A stretch of 25,488 nucleotides of DNA from contig HF989697.1 of NCBI GenBank assembly GCA_000431315.1, forward strand, positions 39,301 to 64,788, in the 5' to 3' direction. Numbering within the stretch: position 1 is the stretch's first letter; every line of letters starts with the position of its first letter. Source of the DNA: Brachyspira sp. CAG:484. GTDB lineage: Bacteria > Cyanobacteriota > Vampirovibrionia > Gastranaerophilales > Gastranaerophilaceae. The notes under the pieces are model-generated. The model was not told the origin of the DNA. It did not search any database and saw only the letters and a program-made list of their open reading frames with translations. Below, piece after piece: positions 7,297 to 15,148 of the stretch. A program made the translations under genes and the position numbers.

Positions 7297-7779
7297 CTAT
7301 TTATATCTGGAATTTAAATAGTGTTTTTGCCCAAAACCAAGAATATCTCTTACAAATTTGACGCCTGCATAGGCTGCCAGCCCGATACCGCTCCATTTTA
7401 CAATAGCCGGATGTTTTTTAATACTTGCACATAATGCTGTTAAACCAAGTCCTAGCGGTACAACATTAGACACCATCATTTCGAGCGCTCCGCCGAAATA
7501 ACCTACTGCGGAGTTGAACATATTTCCAAAGTTGCTTTCCATTCTCATATGGTGTATTTTATCTTTCAGCTTTGACTGGACAATGCTTGGCTCTGATAAA
7601 TACATTGAATTATCAAATGTACTAGTACAGTAATCAGCCATTTTTGTCTGTGAGTAAGTATCAGCTTTAAGCTTGCCGATTGTATGCGCGTCATACGCTA
7701 CAAGTCCGACGGCTGCGGCTCCTGCTGCTTTAGCCAGATATTTACCATAATTATTTTTTATTGCTGAAAAGATTTTCAT
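7297..7779 (-). CDS. Unknown small membrane protein
   Basis: A 160-residue protein of no recognised family. Hydrophobic segments lie at about 16-30, 98-118 and 128-145, with a polar middle region (about 31-90) containing one cysteine at 51. There is no cleavable signal peptide. The ATG is two bases after the TAA of the upstream Q/P-rich gene, so the two form an operon with coupled translation and probably a common task. It is probably an inner-membrane protein. It is convergent with trmD. Confidence 0.7.
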   Translation of the reverse strand: MKIFSAIKNNYGKYLAKAAGAAAVGLVAYDAHTIGKLKADTYSQTKMADYCTSTFDNSMYLSEPSIVQSKLKDKIHHMRMESNFGNMFNSAVGYFGGALEMMVSNVVPLGLGLTALCASIKKHPAIVKWSGIGLAAYAGVKFVRDILGFGQKHYLNSRYK

Positions 7780-7781
7780 TG

Positions 7782-8645
7782 TTATTTAGCCTGTGTTGTT
7801 GTTTCTTTCTTCGGAGTATCTTTTACTTCAAATTCTTTTTCTACGGTCTGACCTGACATTTTCAACAGAATATTTGTTGCCTGAAGAGCATCCTGTCCGT
7901 AACCTTCTTTTGAGTTCTGCATATTTTTCAATACGCCTACAGTGTAGTCATCTCCTGTAACTGTTCTGGATTCAAGCATGCTTAATGCCATTATTCTGAT
8001 TTGCTGTGCCGGATCCTGAAGCATTTTGTTTATCAAAGCTGTTAATGCTTTGTCATTTTTTCTGGAATCATCTTCCTGAAGTCTTGCTACAACTTCTTTT
8101 GCACCCATCATTCTGACTTCTTTATCCTGGCTGTTGAGATAATTTTCCAAATTCCTTATGTAATCGTCGGTTAATTGTACGATTTTTCTTTTTTCTGTTT
8201 TTTTATTTGTTTCTTTGTTTTCTGTTTCGTTAATTGTTTTGTTATTAGTTGTATTGTTAACTACGTTATTTGCATTCTGTCCCATCGGCTGCGTATAATA
8301 ATTGGCAGGATAGCAAGGTCCCAGCCCTCCGGTCTGATAATTCGGGGAGTTAACATTGTAATTTGTTGTTGCACCAGGTACCCCTACTGACGGATTAAAT
8401 ATTTGGATATTAACCCCTGCATAGTTAGGGTTAGGGCTGCTTGCAACCTGAGGCTGGTTTATTACCGGCTGTGAATACTGTTGCGGCATTGCCATTACCT
8501 GTGGTTGTACGTATTGAACCGGAGCCGGAGCTGCTGGAGCTGATGCCGGTGCAGTCGGCGCAGACACAGGAGGTGTTGTATAACGCTGTTGTTGAAGCTG
8601 CTGAGCCTGCTGAAGATTATTTCCCTGTTGCACATAACTTTGCAT
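7782..8645 (-). CDS. Q/P-rich protein with HEAT-like repeats
   Basis: A 287-residue protein. Residues 1-130 are low complexity, rich in Gln, Pro, Ala, Asn and Tyr (including QQAQQLQQQ and Ala-Pro runs). Residues about 130-155 are Asn/Thr/Lys-rich. Residues about 160-265 look like HEAT or Armadillo-type helices (EVRMMGAKEVVARL, QQIRIMALSML, GQDALQATNILLKM), a fold that usually binds proteins. The start has AAAGG about nine bases upstream. The gene leads a two-gene operon with the membrane protein at 7297-7779. A disordered arm plus helical scaffold suggests an adaptor; this is inference. No enzyme motif is seen. Confidence 0.75.
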   Translation of the reverse strand: MQSYVQQGNNLQQAQQLQQQRYTTPPVSAPTAPASAPAAPAPVQYVQPQVMAMPQQYSQPVINQPQVASSPNPNYAGVNIQIFNPSVGVPGATTNYNVNSPNYQTGGLGPCYPANYYTQPMGQNANNVVNNTTNNKTINETENKETNKKTEKRKIVQLTDDYIRNLENYLNSQDKEVRMMGAKEVVARLQEDDSRKNDKALTALINKMLQDPAQQIRIMALSMLESRTVTGDDYTVGVLKNMQNSKEGYGQDALQATNILLKMSGQTVEKEFEVKDTPKKETTTQAK

Positions 8646-8668
8646 ATAATACTACCTTTTCACTACCT

Positions 8669-8674
8669 ATTATA
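8669..8674 (-). promoter_or_regulatory. -10 box of the Q/P-rich gene
   Basis: TATAAT on the minus strand about 24 bases before the ATG at 8645, with only a weak -35 (TTATTT). It lies in the divergent region shared with the YkgJ gene at 8773. Confidence 0.4.
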
Positions 8675-8760
8675 TAAAAGTATTAAACCCAAAAATAATT
8701 GCTTTTTTTAGTGTTTTTTTAAGAAATGTAACACATGTTTTTTTATATAAGCATGCGATT

Positions 8761-8766
8761 TATAAT
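8761..8766 (+). promoter_or_regulatory. -10 box, probable leaderless start for the second YkgJ gene
   Basis: A perfect TATAAT ends six bases before the ATG at 8773, so +1 would fall on or beside the start codon. There is no Shine-Dalgarno. The -35 region is T-rich with no clear box. Confidence 0.5.
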
Positions 8767-8772
8767 ATAAAT

Positions 8773-9354
8773 ATGGTGAGTTATGAAGAAAGTTATCTTG
8801 ATAAGCGTCCGCAGCACTTGTGTCATATGTGCGGTAGATGCTGCCGGGTTGTAACGACAACCCGTACTTACGATGAACTCAAAAGTATGGCTGATGCCGG
8901 TGATCAGGGGTCTATAGACTTTTTGAAAATATTTGAACCTTACTCCTCACTTGAAGAAGCAAGAGAGGTTGACGCTGGTGTTGTTGATAATGTTATTCAA
9001 CGCTCTTGTGTTGAGGGAAACCTTGATAAAGAAAGTCTTACTTTTTATAAGTGTAAATATCTTCTTTCTGATAACAAATGTTCTATTTATGAAGAACGCC
9101 CTGCATTGTGCCGCCACTGTCCGAGTACACCGTGGGCGGTTGTTCCTCCAGGGTGCGGGTTTGAGGCTTGGCTGTTTTTAAAACGTGAGGAAGCAAAACA
9201 AAAAATTAGAAAGGCTAAAGAGGATTTATTAGAGCTTAAGCTTTTAAGAACAAAGATGAAAAAGCCGGAAGATTTACAAAAAATAGATGCCGTAGTTCAT
9301 AAAATCTACGGCATGATTGAAAGTTATAAAAAATATGGTTCTGAAAACTGGTAA
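8773..9354 (+). CDS. YkgJ-family cysteine-cluster protein, second copy
   Basis: A 193-residue soluble protein. The family CxxCxxCC motif is very near the N-terminus (C17, C20, C23, C24), followed by C79, C94, C103, C113, C116 and C128 in contexts YKCKYL, KCSIYEERP, LCRHCPSTP and PGCGFEAW. The C-terminal 60 residues are a Lys/Glu-rich helix, probably a coiled coil. Compared with the 1743 copy it lacks the long N-terminal arm. Metal or Fe-S binding is known only by family analogy. Like the other copy it appears to have a leaderless mRNA. Its last 75 bases carry a hairpin that can terminate the convergent pilin-like transcript. Confidence 0.85.
   Translation: MVSYEESYLDKRPQHLCHMCGRCCRVVTTTRTYDELKSMADAGDQGSIDFLKIFEPYSSLEEAREVDAGVVDNVIQRSCVEGNLDKESLTFYKCKYLLSDNKCSIYEERPALCRHCPSTPWAVVPPGCGFEAWLFLKREEAKQKIRKAKEDLLELKLLRTKMKKPEDLQKIDAVVHKIYGMIESYKKYGSENW
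9278..9314 (-). terminator. Terminator of pilin-like gene B, inside the convergent YkgJ gene
   Basis: ATGCCGTAG (9287-9295) and CTACGGCAT (9306-9314) form a perfect 9-bp stem with a 10-base loop. On the minus strand the stem is followed by CTA and six T. This fits an intrinsic terminator for the pilin transcript ending at 9361, although it lies in YkgJ coding sequence. Confidence 0.55.
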
Positions 9355-9360
9355 GGTTAT

Positions 9361-10096
9361 TTAATGCAGATAATTCATATTATCATGTTCCAGTATATAT
9401 TTTGAACAACCCCAGCCTGATTTTCCAATCTCACAGTCATTATTTTGGTCGGGAATTATGCTGTTTTTCTTAATACCAAAAACAAACACATCTTTTCCTA
9501 TAATATTAGGCTCTTTTTTACCATTAATGTCGAACCAGATTAAACCGCATGCATTTGTTGTTCCGGCATCTACTGAATTACATTCTGTTTTACAAGCTCT
9601 CATCCACATATAACTCCCGTCGGCAAGAATCATTTTGTAATACCAAGATGTGTTATAGTCATTCCAATCAGAATTATCAAGCAGTTTATATGTTCCCGGA
9701 GCAATACAGCCCGATTTTTGACCGCAGTCTTTAAGAATTTTTAAATAAGGTTTAAAATAACCTGCGAATTTATCGCTTATTTGACTTCCGGTATCTATAT
9801 CATGTTCTAAAAAGTTCCACTCATCAACATATCCGTTGTCTTTTATAGCCAGCAAAAGTGCTTGATTCATTACAGAATAAAACTTTTTGACTTTTGTGAC
9901 AGTTTCCCGTTCTTTGTATTTATTAACTATAGCCGGCAGTGTCATAGCAGCGACGACCCCAATGATACCAAGAGTAATTAAAACTTCCGCTAAGGTAAAC
10001 GCGGACCGGAATAATCCCGAAGCGTGAGAAAGCCCGCCGGCGTTATCTAAGCCCCCCCCCCCTCTTTGAATTTGCAGCTATAATTGTGTTTTGCAT
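9361..10096 (-). CDS. Type IV pilin-like protein B, reading frame interrupted at a G11 tract (phase-variable candidate)
   Basis: Same plan as pilin-like gene A. The pilin frame reads ...RSAFTLAEVLITLGIIGVVAAMTLP and a 190-residue mature body with several cysteines, ending GWGCSKYILEHDNMNYLH. The supported start is the ATG at 10096, with GGAGG seven bases before it. From there the frame reads MQNTIIAANSKRGGGLR and stops at TAA after eleven G (10062-10052). The two frames differ by the same single-base offset as in gene A (151 bases between ATGs), so one base less or two more restores the protein. The body is not clearly alignable with gene A. The leader is long and Gly-rich for a prepilin. The gene has its own promoter and terminator. 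Confidence 0.8.
9943..10096 (-). repeat. Conserved 154-bp pilin head module, copy B
   Basis: Near-identical partner of 4077-4230. The two differ by about seven bases, two of which change leader residues (Ser/Asn and Phe/Ser). The identity ends close to the internal ATG of MTLP, where the variable bodies begin. Confidence 0.85.
10052..10062 (-). repeat. G11 homopolymer (C11 on + strand)
   Basis: Eleven G on the coding strand of pilin-like gene B. Relative to copy A (A then ten G), total length is equal, with one A-to-G difference at the 5' edge. It is a slippage-prone tract directly between the start codon and the pilin helix. Confidence 0.9.
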
Positions 10097-10118
10097 AATT
10101 TACCTCCTTCTTTTTATA

Positions 10119-10147
10119 ATTTTATCATATTGAGAAAACAAAAACAA
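10119..10147 (-). promoter_or_regulatory. Promoter of pilin-like gene B
   Basis: On the minus strand TTGTTT (10147-10142), a 17-base spacer and an extended -10 TGATAAAAT (10127-10119). The -35 box lies in the T tract of the upstream gene's terminator. Confidence 0.5.
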
Positions 10148-10173
10148 CCTCTATTCTTGTTGGAGGTTGTTTT
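10141..10173. terminator. Intrinsic terminator after the GH57/DUF3536 gene
   Basis: AAAACAACCTC (10141-10151) pairs with GAGGTTGTTTT (10163-10173) around an 11-base loop, with T-rich sequence on both strands. It ends the minus-strand operon 10192-13245. Confidence 0.8.
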
Positions 10174-10191
10174 TATTGGTGTATTCTTTTG

Positions 10192-12699
10192 TTAAATTGT
10201 AATTTTGTCAAGTTTTGCTCTATAGAAATCTGTGTTGATATTCAGCTTATCGCCAATATCAAGAAGCATTTGCACAAGCTTTTTATCACTTTTGCGTTTT
10301 GATTGTGTGCTTAATTCTATTATTTCGCCTATCCTGTGGAATATTCTGGAATAATAAGTATTTTGTGCTTCTGCTATATCAATTTCCAATTCAAGTTTTT
10401 CAATATGGTCAAAAAGTTCCAAAATAACATCTGCCTGCTGAATTTCCAGGCTGTATGCAAGTCTGTTGATATTTTGCGTAATCTTTTTTGAAAAAATATT
10501 ATTAGAAATTGTTTTATCAAGTTTTATCCCGATTTGTTTTGCTTCGTAATTTATTGCAACAGCTTCCTGTGCAATTGAAGGGTCGACAAATCCGCCTGAG
10601 TGCATTATCAAGTCATTAAATTTACGGCTGAGGGCGTAACTTGCCGAAATTTTAAATTCATCAGGTACAGCAAGGCTTAAGTTCTGCATATGATATATTG
10701 AACCTTTACTGTCTTCATACATTTCTTCGTATGTTTTGGCAAATTTTGCCATTTTACCTTTTAGGAGAATTTGAAGAATTTTTCTTCTCTCTTCAATAAA
10801 GATGTCTTTTAATGTAAAGTATTCTTTGCCGAAATACTCATCAAGGGCTCTGATAATTTCAGTAAGCGGGTTTTGCATGAATATTTTTGCCAGTTCATTT
10901 TTAATTTTGTTATACTCATTTTCATCAGAAAATTCTTTTAATGCACAATGATAATCTCCGCCGGCATATTGTATTAGGGCAAATATAAGATTTGATTTTT
11001 GCTGGGTGATTTTTGATTGTATTTCAATATGCCCGATTACAAAGTTTGAATTGCCTTTTGGTACTTTCTGGTAATCGTGGCGGGTTACTGTATAGCAATA
11101 TACATTTTCTTCATCCTCAAAATCCTGATAGAGTGACGAAATTGCCCATAAACTTGCTATTTGTTTTAAGGTAACAATTGAAGGTTTAACAAATCTTTCA
11201 AAAATATCTTTACCTGTTCCCATTTCAGGTATATTGCTTTTTGCTTCAGAAAGAATTTCAAGGAAGTGTTTTTCAAGCTGTTTCTTTGTGAAGCCGGATG
11301 CAAGCTGCATTGCCCTTGCCGCATATTTCATAAGCTGAACAGGTTCAATTGATGAAATTTCCGAGAAGAACCAGCCGCAGCTTGTATACATAAGCATTGC
11401 CTGACGCTGGATTTCTAAGAGTTCCATTGCCTTAACTTTTGCTTCATCGCTAAGAGTTGGCAGGAAGTTTTCCTGCTGGAATTTTTCAACACTTAATGAA
11501 CCTCTGTCAAGGATTACTGAGATATAGTTGTTTCTTACTTCCCAAGGACCGTTTTTGTAATATTTCGGAGCCTCTGCCTCAAATATTTTTGCAAATTCAT
11601 CTCTAAGATAATCCAAAGCTTCTCTCAGCGGTTTTCTCCACTTCTGATTCCAGCCCGGATGTCCGCCTGTTGAGCAGCCGCAATCTTCTTTCCATCTGCC
11701 GACGCCGTGGAAGCAGCTCCAGCTTGACGCCTGTTTTATATCTGCTTCATAATCGCTTCTGTAATTCTCAAGATATTCTGCATAATTTGTTATTTTAAAC
11801 CCTTCATCTTTTGCTTTTATCTGAAGGACATATGCAAGAGCCATATCGCCAAATTTAGTGTGGTGACCGTAGCTTTCTCCGTCTGTTGCGATATTAACAA
11901 GCTGAGGATAATCCCTTAGATCTGATACGCCTTCTTTTAATCTTTTACTAAACTTGTTTCCGTCTTTTAACAATTCATCAAAAGCTACAGATCGAGAAAT
12001 TGCACCGTCATAGAAGAACAAATCTATAAATTTACCCGGAGCGGATTTGATATAATATCTGTATGACCTTGCAGGGTCAATATTACCCCAGCTTACATCC
12101 TGCCATTCTTTTGCTCCCTCTTTTCTGATTTTGAGCGCCTGATAGGGTGAGAGAATTGTAAATTTTATTCCGTTTTCTTCCAAAACTCTCAGGGTATCGT
12201 CATCAACAGCAGTTTCAGCCAGCCACATCCCTTCAGGTTTTCTTCCGAAGCGGTATTCAAAATCTTTTATACCCCATTTTACCTGGGTTTGTTTATCATG
12301 TTCGTTTGCAAGAGGCATAATCATATGGTTGTAGACCTGCGCAATAGCATTTCCATGTCCATTATGCTCCATAGTGCTTTCAATATCAGCCTTGATAATT
12401 CTTTCATAAGTATGCGGAGCAAACTTTTCCATCCAGGAAAGAAGTGTCGGGCCGAAGTTGAAACTCATATGTTCATAGTTATTTACAACATCAAGAATGC
12501 GGTTTCTGCTGTCTACAATTTTAGATACTGAATTAGGATTGTAGCATTCTTTATTAATTCGTTCGTTCCAGTCATGAAACGGCAGAGCACTATCCTGTAG
12601 TTCTATAGCCTCAAGCCACGGATTTTCGCGCGGCGGCTGGTAGAAGTGTCCATGAATCGTCAGAAATACATCTTTTTTATCTTTATTTTCAGTTTCCAT
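10192..12699 (-). CDS. Glycoside hydrolase family 57-like, DUF3536 protein
   Basis: An 835-residue cytoplasmic protein without a signal peptide. The N-terminal half is a GH57-type barrel: HGHFYQPPREN (16-26), GMWLAETAV (157-165, with E162 as candidate nucleophile) and ATDGESYGHH (271-280, with D273 as candidate acid). The C-terminal half is the long helical DUF3536 region. GH57 enzymes act on alpha-glucans (amylase, branching enzyme, amylopullulanase), so a role in glycogen or maltodextrin turnover is likely, but the substrate is not fixed by sequence. ACGGAG precedes the ATG by about nine bases. It is the second gene of an operon, 27 bases after a small exported protein. DUF3536 fusions are familiar in cyanobacteria, which supports the lineage call. 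Confidence 0.88.
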   Translation of the reverse strand: METENKDKKDVFLTIHGHFYQPPRENPWLEAIELQDSALPFHDWNERINKECYNPNSVSKIVDSRNRILDVVNNYEHMSFNFGPTLLSWMEKFAPHTYERIIKADIESTMEHNGHGNAIAQVYNHMIMPLANEHDKQTQVKWGIKDFEYRFGRKPEGMWLAETAVDDDTLRVLEENGIKFTILSPYQALKIRKEGAKEWQDVSWGNIDPARSYRYYIKSAPGKFIDLFFYDGAISRSVAFDELLKDGNKFSKRLKEGVSDLRDYPQLVNIATDGESYGHHTKFGDMALAYVLQIKAKDEGFKITNYAEYLENYRSDYEADIKQASSWSCFHGVGRWKEDCGCSTGGHPGWNQKWRKPLREALDYLRDEFAKIFEAEAPKYYKNGPWEVRNNYISVILDRGSLSVEKFQQENFLPTLSDEAKVKAMELLEIQRQAMLMYTSCGWFFSEISSIEPVQLMKYAARAMQLASGFTKKQLEKHFLEILSEAKSNIPEMGTGKDIFERFVKPSIVTLKQIASLWAISSLYQDFEDEENVYCYTVTRHDYQKVPKGNSNFVIGHIEIQSKITQQKSNLIFALIQYAGGDYHCALKEFSDENEYNKIKNELAKIFMQNPLTEIIRALDEYFGKEYFTLKDIFIEERRKILQILLKGKMAKFAKTYEEMYEDSKGSIYHMQNLSLAVPDEFKISASYALSRKFNDLIMHSGGFVDPSIAQEAVAINYEAKQIGIKLDKTISNNIFSKKITQNINRLAYSLEIQQADVILELFDHIEKLELEIDIAEAQNTYYSRIFHRIGEIIELSTQSKRKSDKKLVQMLLDIGDKLNINTDFYRAKLDKITI

Positions 12700-12726
12700 A
12701 ATCTTAACTCCGTATATTTAAAATTT

Positions 12727-13245
12727 TTACTTAGCCTCACTATTTGCTTTTGTACTTATGACAGTGAAATTTTCAGCGTCCATCCATACATCGCCTAAGG
12801 CGTTGGAGAATACTTTTCCGGATACTTCGATTTCATCACCGGAATTCAGGTCAATATGTTTTTCCGCTTCTGTTCTTGTTAGAAATATTTTCAATTCGGA
12901 AAGCGGTACGTTATGAGTTGTTATGTTACCTCTCTGGATGAGGAATGAAATATATTTTTCAGAACTTCTGAATGCCGGTTTATAATCAAGACCAAGCGTT
13001 GAAAATTTGTCAAATTTAGCTTTGAATTTTACATTTTTATTTAAGTAAATCTCAGGGTTTTCTACCATTGCAACCGGATTTACAGTTTCATATTCTTTTG
13101 ACGGACAGTTTGAAATAGCTTTGGTAGCTTCAGGTATTGCCGGGCTCTTAAGCGTTGCCGGTGTCTGCTGGGCATGTGTCAATGAATTAATTCCCAGACC
13201 TAAAATTATTAAAAACGCAGCTGATAATGTTTTAACTTTATTCAT
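12727..13245 (-). CDS. Exported small protein, probable OB-fold
   Basis: A 172-residue protein starting at the ATG 13245, with AGAGG nine bases upstream. An in-frame TTG at 13251 is a poorer start. Residues 1-25 are a signal peptide (MNKVK, hydrophobic core, then THA|Q), so the product is exported. After a short Pro/Ala-rich linker the rest looks like a small beta-barrel: NPEIYLNKNVKFKAKFDKFS, a basic middle, then SGDEIEVSGKVFSNALGDVWMDAENFTVI, typical of OB-fold or tRNA_anti-like domains. No function is assigned. It precedes the GH57 gene by 27 bases in the same direction. Confidence 0.75.
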   Translation of the reverse strand: MNKVKTLSAAFLIILGLGINSLTHAQQTPATLKSPAIPEATKAISNCPSKEYETVNPVAMVENPEIYLNKNVKFKAKFDKFSTLGLDYKPAFRSSEKYISFLIQRGNITTHNVPLSELKIFLTRTEAEKHIDLNSGDEIEVSGKVFSNALGDVWMDAENFTVISTKANSEAK

Positions 13246-13342
13246 CCTCAAAGACCTCTTCTTATTTACTTACAATAACATATTAGCACACATATATTAT
13301 TTTGTAACTACCCTGTAATACTATTAGTTTAAAATGTCCTGA

Positions 13343-13370
13343 TTGTGTTTTTTTCTTTTTGTGCTAGCAT
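13343..13370 (+). promoter_or_regulatory. Promoter of pckA
   Basis: TTGTGT (13343-13348), a 16-base T-rich spacer and an extended -10 TGCTAGCAT (TAGCAT 13365-13370). The leader is about 55 bases and ends in GAAGGAG, a strong Shine-Dalgarno. Confidence 0.55.
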
Positions 13371-13432
13371 AGGAAGTAGAAGGTTAATGTAGATAAGCAC
13401 TTTGTGTGAGTGTTTAAGAGAAGGAGAAAAAT

Positions 13433-15094
13433 ATGGCTACAAAAGAATTTTTTACAAATTCTGAAGAATTGAAAAAGCTTTATTCAGCTGCCCGCGCAAC
13501 TATTACAGCCCCATTCTTCGGTAACAATGTAGAAGAAGTTAAGTCTGTTTCAGAAGCTTACAAGCTTGCTAAAAACAGCCCGGGTACTATTGAATTAACA
13601 GGCATGCCTGTTTACAAACCTGAAAAAGTAGGTTTACCTCAAGGCGCTAACCAGTTATTATTCAACGATGGTACTGTAGTTGGACGCTGCGCTGCTGCAA
13701 GAAAAATCGTTGGTGAACCTAACTGCGATTTGAAATACCTGCTTCCTATTATCCGTGAAGCTATCTATGGTACCCGCGACAGATTAATGTATAAAACAGA
13801 AGTTGTTGTTGGGTTGGAAGAAGACTTTATGGTTAAAGCTCATTTGATGATTCCGGAAGGTTTTGAAAACATCATGTATTCCTGGATGTTAAACTTCCAA
13901 TATATCAATGAACAATATGCTCAAATGTATGCTGATTCAAGAGAACTTCCTGAAGGCGACATTTTTGTATTCTCAGATCCTGACTGGTCACATCCTGACT
14001 TCCCATATGGTTTGACATTCTTTGATCCGGAACACAATTGTGCAGCTATTCTTGGTATGAGATATTTTGGCGAACACAAAAAAGGTACTTTGACTCTTGC
14101 CTGGGGCTGTGCTGCCCGTAACGGTTACGCTTCATGCCACGGCGGTATGAAACGTTATAACCTTGATAACGGCAACTCCTTCCAGGTTGCTGTATTTGGT
14201 TTGTCTGGTTCAGGTAAATCTACAATTACACACGCAAAACACAATAATAAATATAATATTACTGTTCTTCACGATGACGCATTTATTATTAATGTTCATG
14301 ATAAATATACTATCGCTCTTGAACCTGCTTACTTTGATAAAACAGCAGATTATCCTATCGGATGCGATGATAACAAATACATCCTTACACAGCAGAATGC
14401 CGGTGCTATCCAGTTAGCTGACGGTAAAGTTGTTTCTATTACCGAAGATATTAGAAACGGTAATGGTCGTGCTGTTAAATCAAAACTCTGGTCACCAAAC
14501 AGAGTTGACAGAATTGATCAGCCAATCAACGCTATTTTCTGGTTAATGAAAGATCCGACAATTCCGCCTGTATTAAAATTATCAGGTGCTTCATTGGGTT
14601 CTGCTATGGGTGCTACACTTGCAACTAAACGTTCTTCTGCAGAAAGACTTGCTGCCGGTGTTGACCCTAACGCTTTGGTTGTTGAACCATATGCTAACCC
14701 GTTCAGAGTATATCCGCTTTCAATGGATTACGAAAGATTCAAACAGTTAATCGTTGATGGTGTTGATTGTTATATCTTGAACACAGGTGAATTTATGGGT
14801 ACTAAAGTTAAACCTGCTCATACACTTGGTATTATTGAAGCTATTGTTGAAGGTAGTGCAAACTTCCATAAATGGGAAAACTTCTCAGATATTCAAATTA
14901 TGGATATTGAAGGTTTTGATGCTTCCTTCTCTAATAAAGAATATGCTCAGCAGTTTGTTGCTCGTATGAACGACAGAATTGAATTTGTTAAATCCAGAGA
15001 AACTGAAAAAGCCGGCTTGGATAAACTTCCTGCTGATGCTCTTGAAGCTCTCGAAGCTGTTGTTAAACAAGCTTCTGCTGTTGCAAGCGTTTAG
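13433..15094 (+). CDS. pckA: Phosphoenolpyruvate carboxykinase (ATP-type)
   Basis: The enzyme interconverts oxaloacetate + ATP and PEP + CO2 + ADP, either for gluconeogenesis or for CO2-fixing fermentation. The 553-residue length is close to the family norm. Seen: the P-loop GLSGSGKST (256-264), the metal-site pair DD at 281-282 and a downstream nucleotide-binding region. It is a divergent ATP-PEPCK: the kinase-1a loop has GSGKS where most have GTGKT, and DDAF replaces the usual DDEH. GAAGGAG sits seven bases before the ATG. Codon use is strongly biased, like tuf, suggesting high expression. It is a single-gene unit with its own promoter and strong terminator. Confidence 0.9.
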   Translation: MATKEFFTNSEELKKLYSAARATITAPFFGNNVEEVKSVSEAYKLAKNSPGTIELTGMPVYKPEKVGLPQGANQLLFNDGTVVGRCAAARKIVGEPNCDLKYLLPIIREAIYGTRDRLMYKTEVVVGLEEDFMVKAHLMIPEGFENIMYSWMLNFQYINEQYAQMYADSRELPEGDIFVFSDPDWSHPDFPYGLTFFDPEHNCAAILGMRYFGEHKKGTLTLAWGCAARNGYASCHGGMKRYNLDNGNSFQVAVFGLSGSGKSTITHAKHNNKYNITVLHDDAFIINVHDKYTIALEPAYFDKTADYPIGCDDNKYILTQQNAGAIQLADGKVVSITEDIRNGNGRAVKSKLWSPNRVDRIDQPINAIFWLMKDPTIPPVLKLSGASLGSAMGATLATKRSSAERLAAGVDPNALVVEPYANPFRVYPLSMDYERFKQLIVDGVDCYILNTGEFMGTKVKPAHTLGIIEAIVEGSANFHKWENFSDIQIMDIEGFDASFSNKEYAQQFVARMNDRIEFVKSRETEKAGLDKLPADALEALEAVVKQASAVASV

Positions 15095-15113
15095 TTCTTA
15101 AACCAATAACTAA

Positions 15114-15142
15114 AAATACGGACTCATTTCGAGTCCGTATTT
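15114..15142. terminator. Bidirectional terminator between pckA and the split metallopeptidase gene
   Basis: AAATACGGACTC (15114-15125) pairs perfectly with GAGTCCGTATTT (15131-15142) around ATTTC, followed by more T. On the minus strand it also ends in a T run. Confidence 0.9.
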
Positions 15143-15148
15143 TTTTAT

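Noticed and set aside
12289..12531. Plus-strand frame inside the GH57 gene
   Set aside because: Shadow of a well-supported enzyme gene on the minus strand.
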